Part shown: positions 23,291-34,690 of the stretch, piece after piece
Layout of the letters: every line of letters starts with the position of its first letter
How positions within the stretch are numbered: position 1 is the first letter of the stretch
NCBI GenBank assembly: GCA_025201765.1
Contig: MU623459.1
Location: 52,818-116,817, forward strand
Length of the DNA: 64,000 nucleotides
Direction: 5' to 3'
From: Daldinia sp. FL1419
Taxonomy: Eukaryota; Ascomycota; Sordariomycetes; Xylariales; Hypoxylaceae
Position numbers and translations under genes: made by a program
The notes under the pieces: generated by a model
Told to the model about the DNA's origin: nothing
What the model saw: only the letters and a program-made list of their open reading frames with translations
Databases searched by the model: none

Positions 23291-23909
23291 ACAATCGGAA
23301 TGGACCTGGGGTACAGGGTTCGAGACCAAGTGGGCAATACCGCTTTCTCCAGGTTAATCTCCACGGTCCCTCAATCAATCCGGGACAAAATGATTTGATT
23401 GGTTGGCAGATTGATATAGCCGGTGTGTTACGGTGTATACTCAGATGTCACATAAGACCACATCCATGCCTCAAATGGGATTTCATGAATGATTTGAGGG
23501 ACGATGGAATCAAACCTGGCTTCATATTCTGATAATAGGAAGGGGGTCATATTCTAACCTCCACCCCGGTGGCTCTAGTCCCTATTATGGTTTATATTAG
23601 ACTTGTAGGGTATCACATTTGGTGATATCTTGACGGGCTTGGATTATATATAGTAACCAATTGGATTTAGTGATTATATCCGCATCAAGTACCGCCTCTT
23701 AAACCGACGGGGTAAATCGTCCGTCACGAAGGTGGGTAAAACAAAGGACGTTGGCGTGTTAGGTACCACCGACGACCGAGCCTTAATGTATGGAGAGGAG
23801 GGATTCGCTACGGAACCTTAACACTATTAAGTTTGATATCTTAATACAGGGAGCCTCATCTACTAGAAGATACCTGGCCATGTAAATTCAAAAGAGGTAT
23901 ATAGTAAAC

Positions 23910-24233
23910 TTGTTCGTTGAGGTTAGGGATTATAAGGGAAACTTATTTCCTAACCCAGTCAAGTATGTTCAATACGAACGATGTGGGAACATACTCGAGA
24001 TTCCACATTTTAATATGACGAAAGATGAAAATTATGAATATAACGGAGTTAACAAAGGGGCTCAAACACATGCCAATCTTCGTGATTTAGAGATAGTCTA
24101 GGAGGTACTCGAACATATCGAAGAACAACATTATAAGCGGCAAAATCAAGAGGCCCCGACCAGATTAGATATCCACAACGTGTACACAGTCCTCGACACA
24201 TTGAAACTCTCACAGTTCATCGAATATAGGTAG
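23910..24233 (+). pseudogene. Gene relic, one frame of about 107 codons interrupted by one TAG
   Basis: A single reading frame runs through 63 codons, meets a TAG at 24100, then continues for 43 more codons to a TAG at the end. Both halves have balanced, charged, protein-like composition (RDYKGNLFPNPVKYVQY and RLDIHNVYTVLDTLKLSQF). There is no ATG at the front, so it looks like the 3' end of a lost gene whose Gln (CAG) or Trp (TGG) codon became TAG. I do not recognise the family. It ends four bases from the stop codon of the NACHT gene on the other strand. Chance cannot be excluded for a frame this short. Confidence 0.35.
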
Positions 24234-24237
24234 AAGT

Positions 24238-26943
24238 TCACATGGAAATCTTTGATTGGCGCAATACCTTCAACCAAAACCTTTTGAATCTCTTCGACTT
24301 CAACTCTTTCGGCGGCATAGATGCTCGGATAGGTCTATTCCCTACTGGCCCCGGTGTACTTTCTCTAACCCTGTCTATTTCCTCGTTTTGCAATTGGTAA
24401 CACATCCCTTCTTCTTCAACCGTAAGCATGTGATAGGTACTGCTATAATAGTGGCCAGCGTGAGTAACAGCCACGCGCGGCCGTGAATGCATCTCAGAAG
24501 GAACCTTCTCGATCACGAATCCTGAAATTTGCTCAATAGAGAAACTCGGTTTGAGTAATTGAGATAGGTATTTCTTTGTCCCAGCACGATTATCAACGTA
24601 GAGGCGTAGCCCAACGGAAGTCGCAAGATCTAAGAAGGATTGAAAAGGCGGTATAGGGGTAATGCTTTCCGGACCAGCAAACAATTTCAAAAGTGCTTCA
24701 TTAAATGAATAGCTTGCCATACCCCTTTCTTCCAAATAACTGACAAGAGATTTATTTATCTGATCGAGCTGTTGCGTATTTGACAAGCCAAGAGAAACCT
24801 CCATCTCGCGAGCGTAATAAATGGAAGCTAGATACCAATTCTGTAGATAAGGCTTCAGATACACTCTTGGGAGTAGATGGATCAAGGACTGGAACTGTCT
24901 AGCATTGATTTCGAAAAGTCTTGCTACGGGACTGAAATCTGGCCCGGCCACATTAACTAGATGTTGATGGACTCGCGATTGTCTAATGAAATCGATGACC
25001 GTACGATGCAGAAAAGATGCCGTAAAATTAAACATCGGAGGATCATCTGGCCGCTCAATGATTTGTATTAAATCTTTACATTGCGTGATTAGCTGTCTTT
25101 TCTTCGTCGTTATCATATCTAGTTCTTCCTTATTCACAGCTGGCCATTCTGAAAGGAATGACTCTGGATTACATGGCAATCCTTCTTCGTGATCCAGGAA
25201 GTAAAAGGATATAAGGGCCATAGGAGTCCTAGAATGGGCCAATACTAAGAACACCTGGGCGGTTCGGACTTTGTAAGAGTCTTCAATTGAAGCTAGTATT
25301 CGGTCGAAAAAGTCTTCCAATTTTGGGGGAAAGTCGTCTAGTATTCGGTGCAAATCTCTCATACTGCTCGAGTTAGTAACACCTCTAATAATGGATTTGA
25401 CGACTAGGTAGACCCATAGAAATACCCCGGAAGCTCTTTCTGTAATCTTTTCAACGAGTTCTCTAGTAGCGTTCTCATCGCGGATACTCAACTGCTTGAA
25501 TTTGGAATGTAATTCTAGATTGTCGCGGACATATGCTTTAATGTCTGGGCTTGTTAGGTCCTGGAGACATAACTCCCAAGGGCTACCCCCAAAAGCTTCT
25601 GTTAAACGACGCCATGGACGGCTGGAAACGCATAATTTAATATTGGATACCTTGGCAAGACACTTGATCATCTCCAGTAATGCATCGGGTTCTCCGTTAT
25701 ATTCATCCAGACCATCAATAAAGATAAACAAGCAATCCGGATCCATAAGCGAGGGTAGGGAAATTAAAGCATCAAGAAGCTGTTTAGTAGTCCACTTGAG
25801 CGTCCCGGAGACCTCCCAATGACGGAGAGGCCTCTTATACTGTTCCGGAAATATTTCAGGGACTAGCTTAGGACATTCGAGTAGGATTTGAGATATCAAT
25901 GTACGAAGCAATCCTTCCTGTGACTGCTGCATGGGGGTACCTGCACTCCAGAAGAAGTGAGATGCGATGTAGAGTTTTCGACTACCTGCCCATGTTTTAA
26001 GTCGAGGAGATAGTCGAGGATGCCAGCGAATATACTTCATTAAGGTGGACTTCCCGGATCCAGCCTTTCCGCTAATCCAATATACGGGGGCGTCTTGTGT
26101 TGTGAGCCATGATTTCAAATTTGCGACGTCGCCATCGAAAACCCATCTATAAGTATCCTTGTGTGCATCTAGAATGGCATTTTGCCGCCCCTGGATCTGG
26201 CTAAACTCGAGACTGTTGATAATTCTCTGGGTTTTCTGAAAGTCTAGCATTTGCAGATACCAAGAACGGAACCCTTTTACGAGCTCCCCAAATTCTTTCG
26301 CGGTGCCTTTCCAAGTTTGTTGGTCTCTATCGTCGAGAGACTCGGTGAACGTGAGGCTATCTATCTTTTCGGTAAGATCCCCCAATTGGGCTTCAATGCG
26401 ACTTTTATATATATGATTATTCTCGGTTTGTCCGTTCAAGTTCCGCTTTATTTGCTCTTGGTGATTTCTACGTTGGTAAGTTTCAAGTTTCCGAGTTTCG
26501 CGCCGGGGTTCAACTTACAAGAGTATTATATTGATGTTCAGTGTAATCTCGCTTCGAAAGACTGCCACTCGGCGACTCAAAGAATCCAGTTCATCTGCTA
26601 TTTTCAACTCCTTTAGAGTCGCAAACAAGCGCTCGGGACGTCTTCGCTTCTCCCTTCGAGCCTTGATTTTGTCAAACTTTTGTTGGATTTCATCTGCTAC
26701 ACATTTACCCTTCTCTGAGAGTGACTTGAGCTTCCTATCATTTTCAAGAACATCCGAATTTAGTTGTTGAAGTGCTGGAACCTCTTTGACGAATTCCTGA
26801 ATTATAGCTTCCAGGTCTTCATTTTCCTTCGACAATGATTGATTTTTGGTTGAAAGATTGACGAGTTTTTCGACGATCTGCCCTGCGATGACAATAAACT
26901 GCGCAATATTAGCGGCTAAGCTGAACGCTGCCAAGTCCTCCAT
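24238..26943 (-). CDS. NACHT-type STAND NTPase (fungal NLR-like), no C-terminal repeats
   Basis: Two exons (26943-26519 and 26467-24238) joined over a 51 bp intron give 884 residues. The N-terminus (MEDLAAFSLAANIAQFIVIA) resembles the helical N-terminal domains of fungal STAND proteins, followed by a coiled-coil segment to about residue 130. The NTPase core follows QNAILDAHKDTYRWVF. Its P-loop GKAGSGKST has Lys281 and Ser282, the Walker B is FIFIDGLDEY (Asp393, Asp396), and a sensor-like CVSSRPW follows. This is the NACHT / nephrocystin-3-like N-terminal layout. Downstream is an alpha-helical region with no WD40, ankyrin or TPR repeats, which is unusual because most such proteins carry a repeat sensor. 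The family works in non-self recognition and regulated cell death. The HET gene lies next upstream on the same strand. The start is the ATG just before the conserved N-terminal helix. Confidence 0.88.
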
Positions 26944-27432
26944 TTTTTTGGATGAGGAAGTTGTAGGTAGCCTTTTCGTCAAGGAACAGGAATTTATGAA
27001 TGACTTTGGTGGTAAAATGATTGTGAGGCTATGTGTGACAGTGAGAAGTGAAGCAAGTACCCCGCTTACGATCATACGTGGGCAATGGCTTTGCTATTAG
27101 GTATTCGGAGTCTTATTCGCAGGTTACTTGGAACACAGCCACGACCATGGGCATCTGCATAGCCCACAGGTGCTACGGCTGAGTTGTACAGCTTTGAAGG
27201 GTGATCGGAATAAGTGCCTTGGGTGCCCGCCTCCTACTTAAGGCATATAGGGTACACACTTCACTAAATATACGCGATCTAGTGGACTATATTGAGATAT
27301 AAATTACCAAGCCCATATAAAGATGTGTAGTGCAAGTTCAGCTGTGACTATTGAGAGTAGTCCTGAAGGTTATATCTATTTTCAAGAAATCGAGTTACAT
27401 TTTATAGTATCTTTCCTTCGCGTTCGGCATCA
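26944..27432. other. Intergenic region between NACHT and HET genes
   Basis: About 490 bp holding the NACHT gene promoter and the HET gene 3' end, which are tandem on the minus strand. The NACHT frame stays open upstream of its ATG to a non-ATG codon at 27075, without conserved sequence. No other gene was seen. Confidence 0.5.
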
Positions 27433-29859
27433 CTAAACTAGCCTAACGCTGCGCCAATCTAAACCACTATCATCGAAGAAATTAGGAAAAGCAGCGTCGA
27501 CATAAGGGTGCTGTTGGAGTACGAGAGCCCCGACTCTAGTTGCCGTCTTCTCGTCGATCCACTTTACGATCAAGAGGAATCGCTCATGTGTAAAGGAGTT
27601 ATTTCCTTCATAGTCCCCGATCAGAAGACATGACCATGTACCATCATCTAACCGATCGAAGAATTCCCTTGGCGTGCTTGTGGGCTTTGCTATTTGATTG
27701 GGTACACCATGCTTCCCAACCGTCCAAAGAGCCCAATCGTCCTGGTCGGGAACGGCTGGTGCCCTTGTACGCGAGCCTTCGTTTTCCTTTTCGCTATCCT
27801 CTCCATTAACCTCCCCATTTCCACCCTCGCCGTTACTGCCGTCATTTTCATTATTTCTTAAAGATTCACCGTAGCTGTTATTGTCACTATCCTCTTCATC
27901 ACTCTCAGACTCCTCATCGCCATCGTCGTCGTCTTCCTCCCCATCGACATGATCCACGCTCTCCTCGTCTTCGCTATATGAGTGATTCACCCGACCATCT
28001 CCGGGCTTCCTAACGTTAAACTCAAAAAAATAAGAGGGGACTATCCTGGCTTCGAAACAAATTGAAAGGGATAGGGCGATACCGTAGTCCGCCGAATGAT
28101 GCTGCGCCAAGTGCTGAGCGACGGGGCGGGGTTCTTTCGTCGAGTGCTGGATGCGCACATTGCGCCACCTGGGAAAGCATTCTTCCCTACTTTTAAGTAT
28201 CCAGCCCCCCATCCATGCTGTAGAACCTTCCCAGCCGGCCCACGTCCACGAAGGGAATCCTGGTCTCCGTCGCTGAGCGCTGACTTGATTATGGTACCAA
28301 CAGAAAGATATCGAAAAGTATTTATCGATGAGCTCACTGTCATCTTTTTTGAGCACATATGGAAGACCGACGAGGTGGAGGGTACCAGGTTCGAGTTTGC
28401 TTAGCATCCGTGCGATTCCAGCGAAGGCGTCAAGCGAATCCGAGTCGTGGCTTAGCGTACGTGATGTGTATCGGCCAACTAGATGGCACCACTCTCTAAT
28501 CCGAATTGCGGCTAGGAAATCCCCATTTAGCCTTTCGGAATTTCCATCACTTACGCTTGGGGGGATATAAGGTGTGGTGGAGATGGTGTTTCCCAATGAC
28601 TTGAATAAGCGTTTTCTCCCCGCCTTCATACTTGTCAAGTCGATATTCTTTCGGTTTGGAGTAAATTCAAAACTACCGACTGCTTCCATCCAAGTCGCTT
28701 CATGACATTCAAAATAGGCTTGATGTTCAGTAAAAATAAGACGTCGACTAGCCAATAGGCCTTCTTGAAAAGTCCATCCTCTTGTCGACCACCGAGAGTT
28801 CTCTTGTACGTGCCAGCGGGGGTCAGGGCCAGTTGTAAAGATCGTAGAAGACTCGAGTTGGACGGTCTCTTGCTGTAAACGAGGCGTAGATCCGACTCCC
28901 GGCAGTCCGTAGTTCTCATCAGAACCAGCCGCGGCAACAATAACTAGCTCCGCTCCACGATATATCACATCCATATGCGAAATATGAAAAGCCTTCGCTT
29001 CTACATTTCTCTGATCAATACAATAGCGATCTACCCAAAGATACCGTAGCCCGAGCTGCTTTACTACGGTAGCGGCGTCTTTTATGGAGTTAGAAACGGA
29101 AGAAAGAAGACGCGTAGATGGAGACTCCTGGTCGGCTTTTGGAGGGCCCTGGGCATTGTTTTCCGGACTCCAGACGTAGCTTAGGGCTACCCACCGCATG
29201 CCCGGTTCTGCTTTTACGACGGACCAAGCCTCACAGTCAATTAATTTCATTCCGGGTACAATCTCCGCCATGCTGCAGCACTGTTGCGCATGATTGCCCT
29301 TACAGAAATCCAACCAGAGGCGTGCCCGCTGGTAATCAAATTGTTGCAGAACTAGCTGAGGCCTAAAAAGACCTGGCTTGGGGTGTTCGGCAAAGCAGAA
29401 TACATATCCTGCTTCGCCTCGACCGCACTCCCTCGAATGGTCCCCAAAACTAGAAAAGAAGCCGGCGGGAAGCGTAATCAAAATATGATAGTCTTGATCG
29501 GGTTCTGGGTTCCTATATCCCCAAGGGACATTTCGCGAGGAAGCAAATGCATACAGCTCAAAATTCTCGGTAGCATCTTGGCCTGCTTGCATGTCAGGGT
29601 CGGACCACTCGCCGTGATACCAACATATTGTCGACCGTAGAATTCGGCAAAGCTTGCAATTCGTGTTTGGAGAGCGCGCATATCGTGAAGCATTCGTGTC
29701 GAGTAAAACACCGCATTTCCGACCTACCCCCTCACGAAGGCGTGCTGGTGGTATAGCTAGAGCCTTGTTAAAGTCTATGGCCTTACACTTGTCGCAAACA
29801 AACTCCCCATTGGTGATAAGGGGTATTGGAGTGGTTGATGGTAGAAGAGTCTCCGACAT
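27433..29859 (-). CDS. HET-domain (heterokaryon incompatibility) protein
   Basis: Single exon of 808 residues. The HET domain spans about residues 222-380: it opens with RWVALSYVWSPENN, has the central block DAATVVKQLGLRYLWVDRYC followed by ID, and closes with STRGWTFQEGLLASRRLIF. Two Cys pairs near the start (CDKC, then CKLC) form the Cys-rich front common in HET proteins. HET domains trigger cell death on fusion with non-self. The C-terminal half has a long acidic, low-complexity tract (EEDDDDGDEESESDEEDSD) between about residues 640 and 705. I start at the ATG in CACCATG (29859); the frame extends upstream only to a TTG and includes a weaker ATG at 29892. No intron is needed. It lies tandem between the NACHT gene and Argonaute, suggesting but not proving a recognition module. 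Confidence 0.92.
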   Translation of the reverse strand: MSETLLPSTTPIPLITNGEFVCDKCKAIDFNKALAIPPARLREGVGRKCGVLLDTNASRYARSPNTNCKLCRILRSTICWYHGEWSDPDMQAGQDATENFELYAFASSRNVPWGYRNPEPDQDYHILITLPAGFFSSFGDHSRECGRGEAGYVFCFAEHPKPGLFRPQLVLQQFDYQRARLWLDFCKGNHAQQCCSMAEIVPGMKLIDCEAWSVVKAEPGMRWVALSYVWSPENNAQGPPKADQESPSTRLLSSVSNSIKDAATVVKQLGLRYLWVDRYCIDQRNVEAKAFHISHMDVIYRGAELVIVAAAGSDENYGLPGVGSTPRLQQETVQLESSTIFTTGPDPRWHVQENSRWSTRGWTFQEGLLASRRLIFTEHQAYFECHEATWMEAVGSFEFTPNRKNIDLTSMKAGRKRLFKSLGNTISTTPYIPPSVSDGNSERLNGDFLAAIRIREWCHLVGRYTSRTLSHDSDSLDAFAGIARMLSKLEPGTLHLVGLPYVLKKDDSELIDKYFSISFCWYHNQVSAQRRRPGFPSWTWAGWEGSTAWMGGWILKSREECFPRWRNVRIQHSTKEPRPVAQHLAQHHSADYGIALSLSICFEARIVPSYFFEFNVRKPGDGRVNHSYSEDEESVDHVDGEEDDDDGDEESESDEEDSDNNSYGESLRNNENDGSNGEGGNGEVNGEDSEKENEGSRTRAPAVPDQDDWALWTVGKHGVPNQIAKPTSTPREFFDRLDDGTWSCLLIGDYEGNNSFTHERFLLIVKWIDEKTATRVGALVLQQHPYVDAAFPNFFDDSGLDWRSVRLV

Positions 29860-30497
29860 GGTGCAATATCTCAACGACAGTGATATAAACATGCAAAAAT
29901 ATTTGTTTTGCAATGACTGGCCACAGCTGACTATTATACTTGGCGAGTATTCATTGTTGTTCAATAAGCGACCCCGTTGAATTGTCAGCTTAAGTCTGAT
30001 CTAAGCAGGGGCCACGAGTGGGGGATAATGATACTCTTATACTCAGCCAACGACACAGCCATGATTGCGTACTTATTCCTCCCGTGCTTCCGGCGCGTAT
30101 ATAATATTTAATCAAATCTTCGTGAGCTCATAGCCTCTCTTATCCTTACTGAGACTCCGGCTGGGTGGGTACCTGAGTAAGAGTACATTAAGCATAGATA
30201 CCTAGATCCTACTAACGTTAAGGGTTAGGAGGTAGATAGTCAGGTCAAATTGTTTTGAGCGAATGCTGGTATGATAATCAGCGCGTTAGTCTCTTATTCG
30301 GGTTACCTGATTCCATCGACCCTGTCGGATTGAGTATTGGTATGTTTACAACGAATGCATCGGGATTTTTTCTCTTCTGATTTATCGGCTATTTTCTTAG
30401 GGGGGTACCTAGATAGGTAGGTATACAATTTAACCATAACCAACGCCCTCTGTGTTGTTTTCCACCTAAGAAAGGGCGATGCCGCATTACACTAGAA
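29860..30497. other. Intergenic region between HET and Argonaute genes
   Basis: About 640 bp holding the HET promoter and Argonaute 3' end, with a TAGG-type tract near 30408-30423. No open frame of note was seen. Confidence 0.5.
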
Positions 30498-33400
30498 TCA
30501 CAAGTAGAACATACTATTCTCCAGTCTCGGATGGATGTTCACGTCTCGCTGCATAGACCCGGCACCTGCACCAGCTCCACTGGTGCTTCCTGCTACCGAA
30601 GGCGCCGCTGAATTACCCGGGCTGTCAAACACATTATGAAGGTAGTTCCGGGCGCGTTCGCATAATATATCGGCATAATACGCCGGCGTGCAATAACTGA
30701 CCGCCTTAGTAGCACGGCCGAACACATAGCACATGCTCTGCGTTAGATCTTGGAGTTCATCGGCTACGTTTTTCGCAACGCCTGGTGCCTTCGATTTGCT
30801 ACTTGTGGCACCGTATCGTTGACGAAAAATTTCATCGAGGACCACGACATAATGCGCTGGTCGCGCTGTACCCTGGAGTGCCGTATGAGCTTGAAGATAA
30901 AAATCCCAGATCCTAGCTTCAGTGACACCTCGATCAACGACGGTCCCAGGCTTTGTGTTGCCCGAACGGTCTGCATCGGCTTCTTTGGTTGGGTAGAAGC
31001 GTGTGTGATGGCGTTTGCCAACTATAATTACGGTCATACGCGGAAGACCTTTTTTCTGGTCCTGTGGCGGATATGTCTCCGCACATGCGGCGCGCAGTAG
31101 TGGCAACTCCTCATTCAATACCTTCTGGTACTGTCCTTCTGATACCCCGTCACGATATACGAGGATGTTTTCGGGAAGCGTTGGGTGCTTCCCCTTCTCA
31201 CGCCATAGGCGAAGGCGTGACTTGAGCATATCTTTAAGGTCCTTGACCATTTCTTCCCTGCCCTTTTGAATACGCAGAATACCGGGCCATTGACCGAGTC
31301 TGTTGTCGACGCTAGCTACCATACCAGCAACACTTGGCGCTATCTTGCTTGATCCTGGAGACGGATGAGTTACGTCGATGCCGACTATCATGGTCTTATT
31401 TTCGCTAATTAGTCCTAGATTGGCGGGGTTGATAACTTGGTTATCTCCTCCAAGTTTCAGGTTTACTTTAAGGGCCTCATTGCGGAAGTACTGGTCTTGG
31501 CCTTGAGGCTTAGCGATTTTGGTGCCAACGCTACAGATGGTATGGATACCATATTTAACGTCGCCAAGTTGCTTTATGCGGTAATATAGGGGGATAGGGG
31601 TCGCTGGTAGAATGACAAAGAGAAGCTTGAGCTTCGATGCAGCCCGTTCCATGAAATTTTCGAGTTCCGGATCGTCAGTGTCTCTCAACACCACCTTCTG
31701 TGCTGGAAGAGGCGGCTTAGCTGCGATGCCGGTATCTGCTATCACGGAGTGGAGCCCGCTCGCAAGCGCCCTGAGGCTGTCTTGCGTAAAAGTCTGCGCT
31801 CTCGGGAATCCAGGCATCTCGATATACAAGCAAGACCAGTTTTCCAGCACTGTGCCGGTGTGAAATTTAAGGCTCGCGGAGCCCCGCGGTACCATGTTCC
31901 AACTGCCAGCCATCATTTGTGCTGCTTGATTTTGCCTGTAAACGACCTTCGGCCCCGGAAGAACACGGCCATTAAGAGTAATAAGTTCAGGAGAGATAGT
32001 TATGCCATATTTTGCCTATGCAAAACCTTATTGTCAGTAGACTGGTAATATATTTGGGGGGGGTCGGTTACTTACCAGTAGAGGATTTGTGTCAGGAGAT
32101 AAGCCAGTGGTTTGACGCCCCTTGTTGACGATAGACAGTGCGTTATCCACGGGTTTACGGACGGCAAACCGAATCATATTTTGAGTCTCTCCCGGATCAA
32201 GCTTTGTTTTGGCCGGTTGACCTTGTATAACATGACAGACTTGAACTGGGAGATAGGAAGGATTTTCCCTATTACCGACGTTGACGACAGGTAGGTTTGG
32301 ATTGTCTATGCGAATCCCATGAGCTGCAGAAGTTTAGTAAAGCTCTTGTCTACTTGAAAGGGCCAATAACCTACCATTGAGAAAATGGTCGTACACAGTA
32401 ATGTACTTCCCACCAGATACGGCAGGCTTGCCTTGTTGCTTCGGTCCCTTTCCACCCTTTTTTTTCCCCGTAGGTGTGGCATCGGATGCTGGCTTCGACG
32501 AAGGGTTATCATCGAGCCAAAACTGTACGTCTTTTGCACCGGCTCCAAACGCCCTGACAATGGGGGGATGGGGACTACTATGACCATCATTCTTATTGGC
32601 AAGGCCGAAGATGGTCTTGGCTCGCTCAATAACTTTCCCGGATTTATTCCTCCGTTCCTTTAGATGGGTAGTTTTAACCCTCAATAACTTCAAGAACTGC
32701 TCCAACTTGTACAGGCCTCTCTGGGATCCGAACTTAAAGAGAAGTTGATCAAGGGGACCCTCGGGATAAAAAGCGCCGTGGCTAACATTGACGTTGACAA
32801 GAACGCGAGCCGTTGCTGCGCGAACACTAGCAAAAAATCCTCGCATAGCAACTAGACAACTTCCAAGATCATATGTGTCAGACTTCTCGCTCAGAGAGAA
32901 AGTCTTGGACGAGCCGATGGTGGCGAGGTTGCCAGCCGACTTCGCATAATGATTTAGGAAAATATTAATTCCTTGTATAGCTGGCAGCTGCTCGCTGTAT
33001 TGAGCAGATATATTGGTTGAAGTGAGGAAGTCTGTCAATTCTGACACCGATAAAACATTGGTAAACTGCACTTTGATAGTGTACTGCCGAGCATTCTCGC
33101 TGGGGTCGTCTTCATCCTCCCCTCTATATGTAACCACTATATCCTGGTCATCGAACTTCTGCCGGGAAATCAAAGTTGACTTGAAGTCGGTGACTACGTC
33201 GTTCTTGAAAGACGATAATGGGGGTGTTTCGAGAAGCAACCGAATTATCTGAGTTTTCTTCCTATTGCCAGTCACGGCGGGAGTCACTTCCGATATGTCA
33301 TAGCGATAAAATACCAGTTTGGGTGAAGCTGTGAGGGCGAAGTAGTTTGCCCATAACACGACACCCGACCCCTTTGTGCCATAGCTGGGTCGAACGGGGA

Positions 33401-33804
33401 AGTTATCGGCAAGGGTAAGGGTTGAAAGATTGAGGGAAGCCTTGCTCGCTTGAATGGCGTCCTCGATTCTCGTGACATTCTGATCGGGGGCCGGAATACC
33501 ATTTAAACCACTTTGAATGTATGAACATATATCGTTGGCACATGTCTCAGGGGAGTAAGCACACTTACGGGTATACAGGTAGACCCGAACCTCCGGAGTA
33601 GCCACCGCCGCGACCGCCTTGGTATGAGCCTCCACGGGCACCTGGAAACGAACCGCCGCGGCCACCACCGTATCCACCACCGCCGCCGCCGCCACGGCCT
33701 CCTTGAAATTGTCCACCTCCTCCGTAAGATCCTCCTCCACCTCTTCCTCTACCGCCACCGCCACCGCCTCTTCCGCCTCTATCCCCTCTACCACGGCCAG
33801 ACAT
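30498..33804 (-). CDS. Argonaute (RNA-silencing effector, QDE-2/Ago-like)
   Basis: Four exons (33804-33569, 33510-32375, 32323-32076, 32015-30498) with introns of 51-60 bp give 1045 residues, a normal eukaryotic Argonaute length. The first 75 residues are almost pure Gly/Arg (RGG boxes), as in Neurospora QDE-2. ArgoN follows, then PAZ (NPNLPVVNVGNRENPSYLP), MID and PIWI. The catalytic set is complete as D-E-D-D: Asp754 in GIDVTHPSPG, Glu794/795 in GREEMVKDL as the glutamate finger, Asp829 in YRDGVSEGQY, and Asp989 in PAYYADILCERAR. It should therefore be able to cut target RNA guided by small RNAs. Exon 1 codes only for the RGG region. It lies among HET and NACHT genes. Whether it serves quelling, meiotic silencing or antiviral defence cannot be told from sequence. 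Confidence 0.96.
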
Positions 33805-34690
33805 AGCTGTTGACGATAATCGTTAGGTGGAATATGAATAGTGGGGTATAAATGATGGAAGATGGGAAAAGTTGATAGGAATAGAGCAAAAGAGAAAATC
33901 AAAAATTATTGGAACAGGGTATTCTTATTGAGAAAAAAAATTATTACGTGTTATTAGGCAGACAGGGTGCTCGTTTGTTCTTGCCAGGCTTTTTGGCCTT
34001 TGCTCTTTCAATTGGTATGGCAGATACTTCCATACATCCTACCTAGGTAGGTAGGTACCTCCATACCTCATGTATTGTACCTATGCAAAGTCACGGAGGG
34101 GCAGAGGGGTTACACAGCGCGGGGAATACACCTAGCGCACTAGTGATTCATTGGAAGTTTCATGAAATGATATATGACATGACGTGACAAGTGAAAAAAG
34201 ATACTTGCCAAACATAAGCACCCTACGACGTCAATACTCGTCGATAAAGAAAGAAATAAATTATAAGATAAAAGGAAGTTTATATATTAATATAAATCTA
34301 GAATAAGTGGCATAAATGAAATATATAAATGATATATGTATGCTTATGACGGATAAGAAGTAATCCTAAAATATGAAATGTTGGAGGACGTCGCGTTCCG
34401 TACAATTAGTTCCTTAGGTACCCACGTACCTACCCTGGTAACGGGCCTCACGTACCGGATACCTTATACCTCGTCATATGTCAAATCCACTAGAGCCAGC
34501 GTTGGACCCTGTAACTTCTACTTTTCATTCTCAATTCCAACTCTCAAATACATCCATACCTACCTCGCCGGCACCCGACCTTTCATGTACTTGATCATCA
34601 ATTAGGTACCTTATGAACACAACACAACCACTACCTACCTTGGTCCCGTTAGAATCCGTCTCCATAAGTCCATTCGACTCTAATTGCTTA
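33805..34690. other. Argonaute upstream region
   Basis: About 890 bp holding the Argonaute promoter and the 3' side of the decayed HET-like gene. A strong TAGG/CCTA palindrome lies at 34039-34060. The frame at 34378-34605 has no domain signal. Confidence 0.5.

Larger units (their letters stand above)
22976..24237. other. Upstream region of the xylanase, plus relic-bearing spacer
   Basis: The part next to the xylanase is its promoter (TATATAA near 23039-23045, XlnR-type sites). The remainder is A+T-rich and carries the gene relic listed at 23910-24233. The open frame at 23254-23532 has no recognisable domain. Confidence 0.5.
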
